From positions 1-6,247 of the forward strand of contig VGYW01000468.1 of NCBI GenBank assembly GCA_016872875.1: a DNA stretch of 6,247 nt, written 5' to 3'. The notes beneath the pieces are model-generated. The model saw only the letters and a program-made list of their open reading frames with translations. It ran no database searches and had not been told where the DNA came from. A program made the position numbers and the translations under genes. Positions 5,981 to 6,247 of the stretch are shown piece by piece. The DNA is from Planctomycetota bacterium. Lineage in GTDB: Bacteria; Planctomycetota; PUPC01; DSUN01. Within the stretch, counting starts at the first letter, position 1. Each line of letters starts with the position of its first letter.

Positions 5981-6079
5981 AGAAAAGGGACCACAGGGAC
6001 CTCAAGGACCACAGGGGCAGACCGCGCCGCACGGTCCCTGCGGTCCTTGTGGTCCCTGTGGTCCTTGTGGTCCTTTCCT
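5981..6079. repeat. Large hairpin built from a 9-base GGACCACAR unit (copy 2)
   Basis: After the TAG stop, GGACCACAG/GGACCTCAA/GGACCACAG units run on the left (to ~6018). From ~6033 to 6075 the complementary units run in perfect 9-base register (GGTCCCTGC, GGTCCTTGT, GGTCCCTGT, GGTCCTTGT). The arms can pair in several registers. This is the same element family as at 2201-2294 and likewise fills a 135-base gap between two structural genes. The following AGGAG (6101-6105) belongs to the next gene. Confidence 0.8.
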
Positions 6080-6111
6080 CCTTTGCTCCCGCTCACCCCC
6101 AGGAGCACGCC

Positions 6112-6247
6112 ATGTGCTGCGAAATCCTCTGTTCCCGCAGGCTCGTGTCCTTGCCTGACGCCCTCGACGACGTGGCGGGACGCCTCCGCGCGCGCTTCGG
6201 CGAGGAGGTCCTCTCCGCCTCCGCACTCGCCCCCGGCGGCCGCGAAC
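6112..6247 (+). CDS. Unrecognised protein, 3' end missing
   Basis: An ATG at 6112 with AGGAG (6101-6105) at 6 bases opens a frame that runs to the window end without a stop. The 45 visible residues begin MCCEILCSRRLVSLPDAL and continue with a short predicted helix (DALDDVAGRLRARFGEE). Three cysteines fall in the first seven residues, which is unusual for this set of proteins. I do not recognise a family. The strong ribosome binding site and the GC-rich third positions typical of its neighbours support a real gene, most likely another member of the structural module. Confidence 0.6.
   Translation, partial: MCCEILCSRRLVSLPDALDDVAGRLRARFGEEVLSASALAPGGRE

Noticed and set aside
3949..6108. A 719-codon open frame on the minus strand opposite the hub gene
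   Set aside because: Long antisense frames are expected opposite GC-rich genes. This one has low-complexity Val/Gly/Ala/Glu-rich sequence with no family resemblance, and it runs across the repeat at 5981-6079; the + strand frame has hub motifs and a ribosome binding site.
5916..6158. Collagen-like GPQGPQGPQG peptide, also seen on the minus strand at 2101-2331
   Set aside because: The 9-base repeat unit is a multiple of three and so reads as a Gly-Pro-Gln type repeat in one frame. There is no matching start signal, and the frame overlaps real genes, so it is a by-product of the DNA repeat.

Overview
This is a very GC-rich stretch with all genes on the + strand. It looks like part of a tailed-phage (caudoviricete) structural module, either an integrated prophage or a domesticated derivative, in a high-GC bacterium. 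Chromosomal-style structured repeats fill every intergenic gap. Together with the GC-rich coding and clean GGAG-type ribosome binding sites, they fit an environmental lineage such as Planctomycetota or a relative. That placement is a guess from general style, not from a marker gene.

Layout: (1) the 3' part of a beta-rich fibre-like or surface structural gene (1-819); (2) a 328-base gap with an inverted pair of composite palindromic repeats; (3) a 346-residue tail/baseplate protein whose C-terminal half resembles the BppU N-terminal (Ig-like baseplate) fold (1148-2188); (4) a 135-base gap filled by a large hairpin built from a 9-base unit; (5) a 214-residue head-tail connector/head-completion-like protein (2324-2968); (6) a 385-base gap with a tandem ~124-base repeat, each copy carrying a 24-base palindrome; (7) a 125-residue small tail protein (3354-3731); (8) a 214-base gap with a ~141-base inverted element made of two hairpins that differ by compensated base changes; (9) a 676-residue tail hub/late-control-D-like protein with an inserted beta domain (3946-5976); (10) a second 135-base gap with the 9-base-unit hairpin; (11) the first 45 codons of an unrecognised gene (6112-6247, open at the window end).

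The genes would build the outer parts of a virion or tail-like particle: fibre and baseplate components, a neck connector and the hub that holds the fibres at the tail tip. No tape measure, tail tube, protease, portal, terminase or integrase is visible. About 1,197 of 6,247 bases (19%) are non-coding, and four distinct structured repeat families lie between the genes. Both facts are atypical for a compact active phage and favour long residence in a chromosome. Functional names rest on remembered family resemblance, without any database search, and should be read as provisional.
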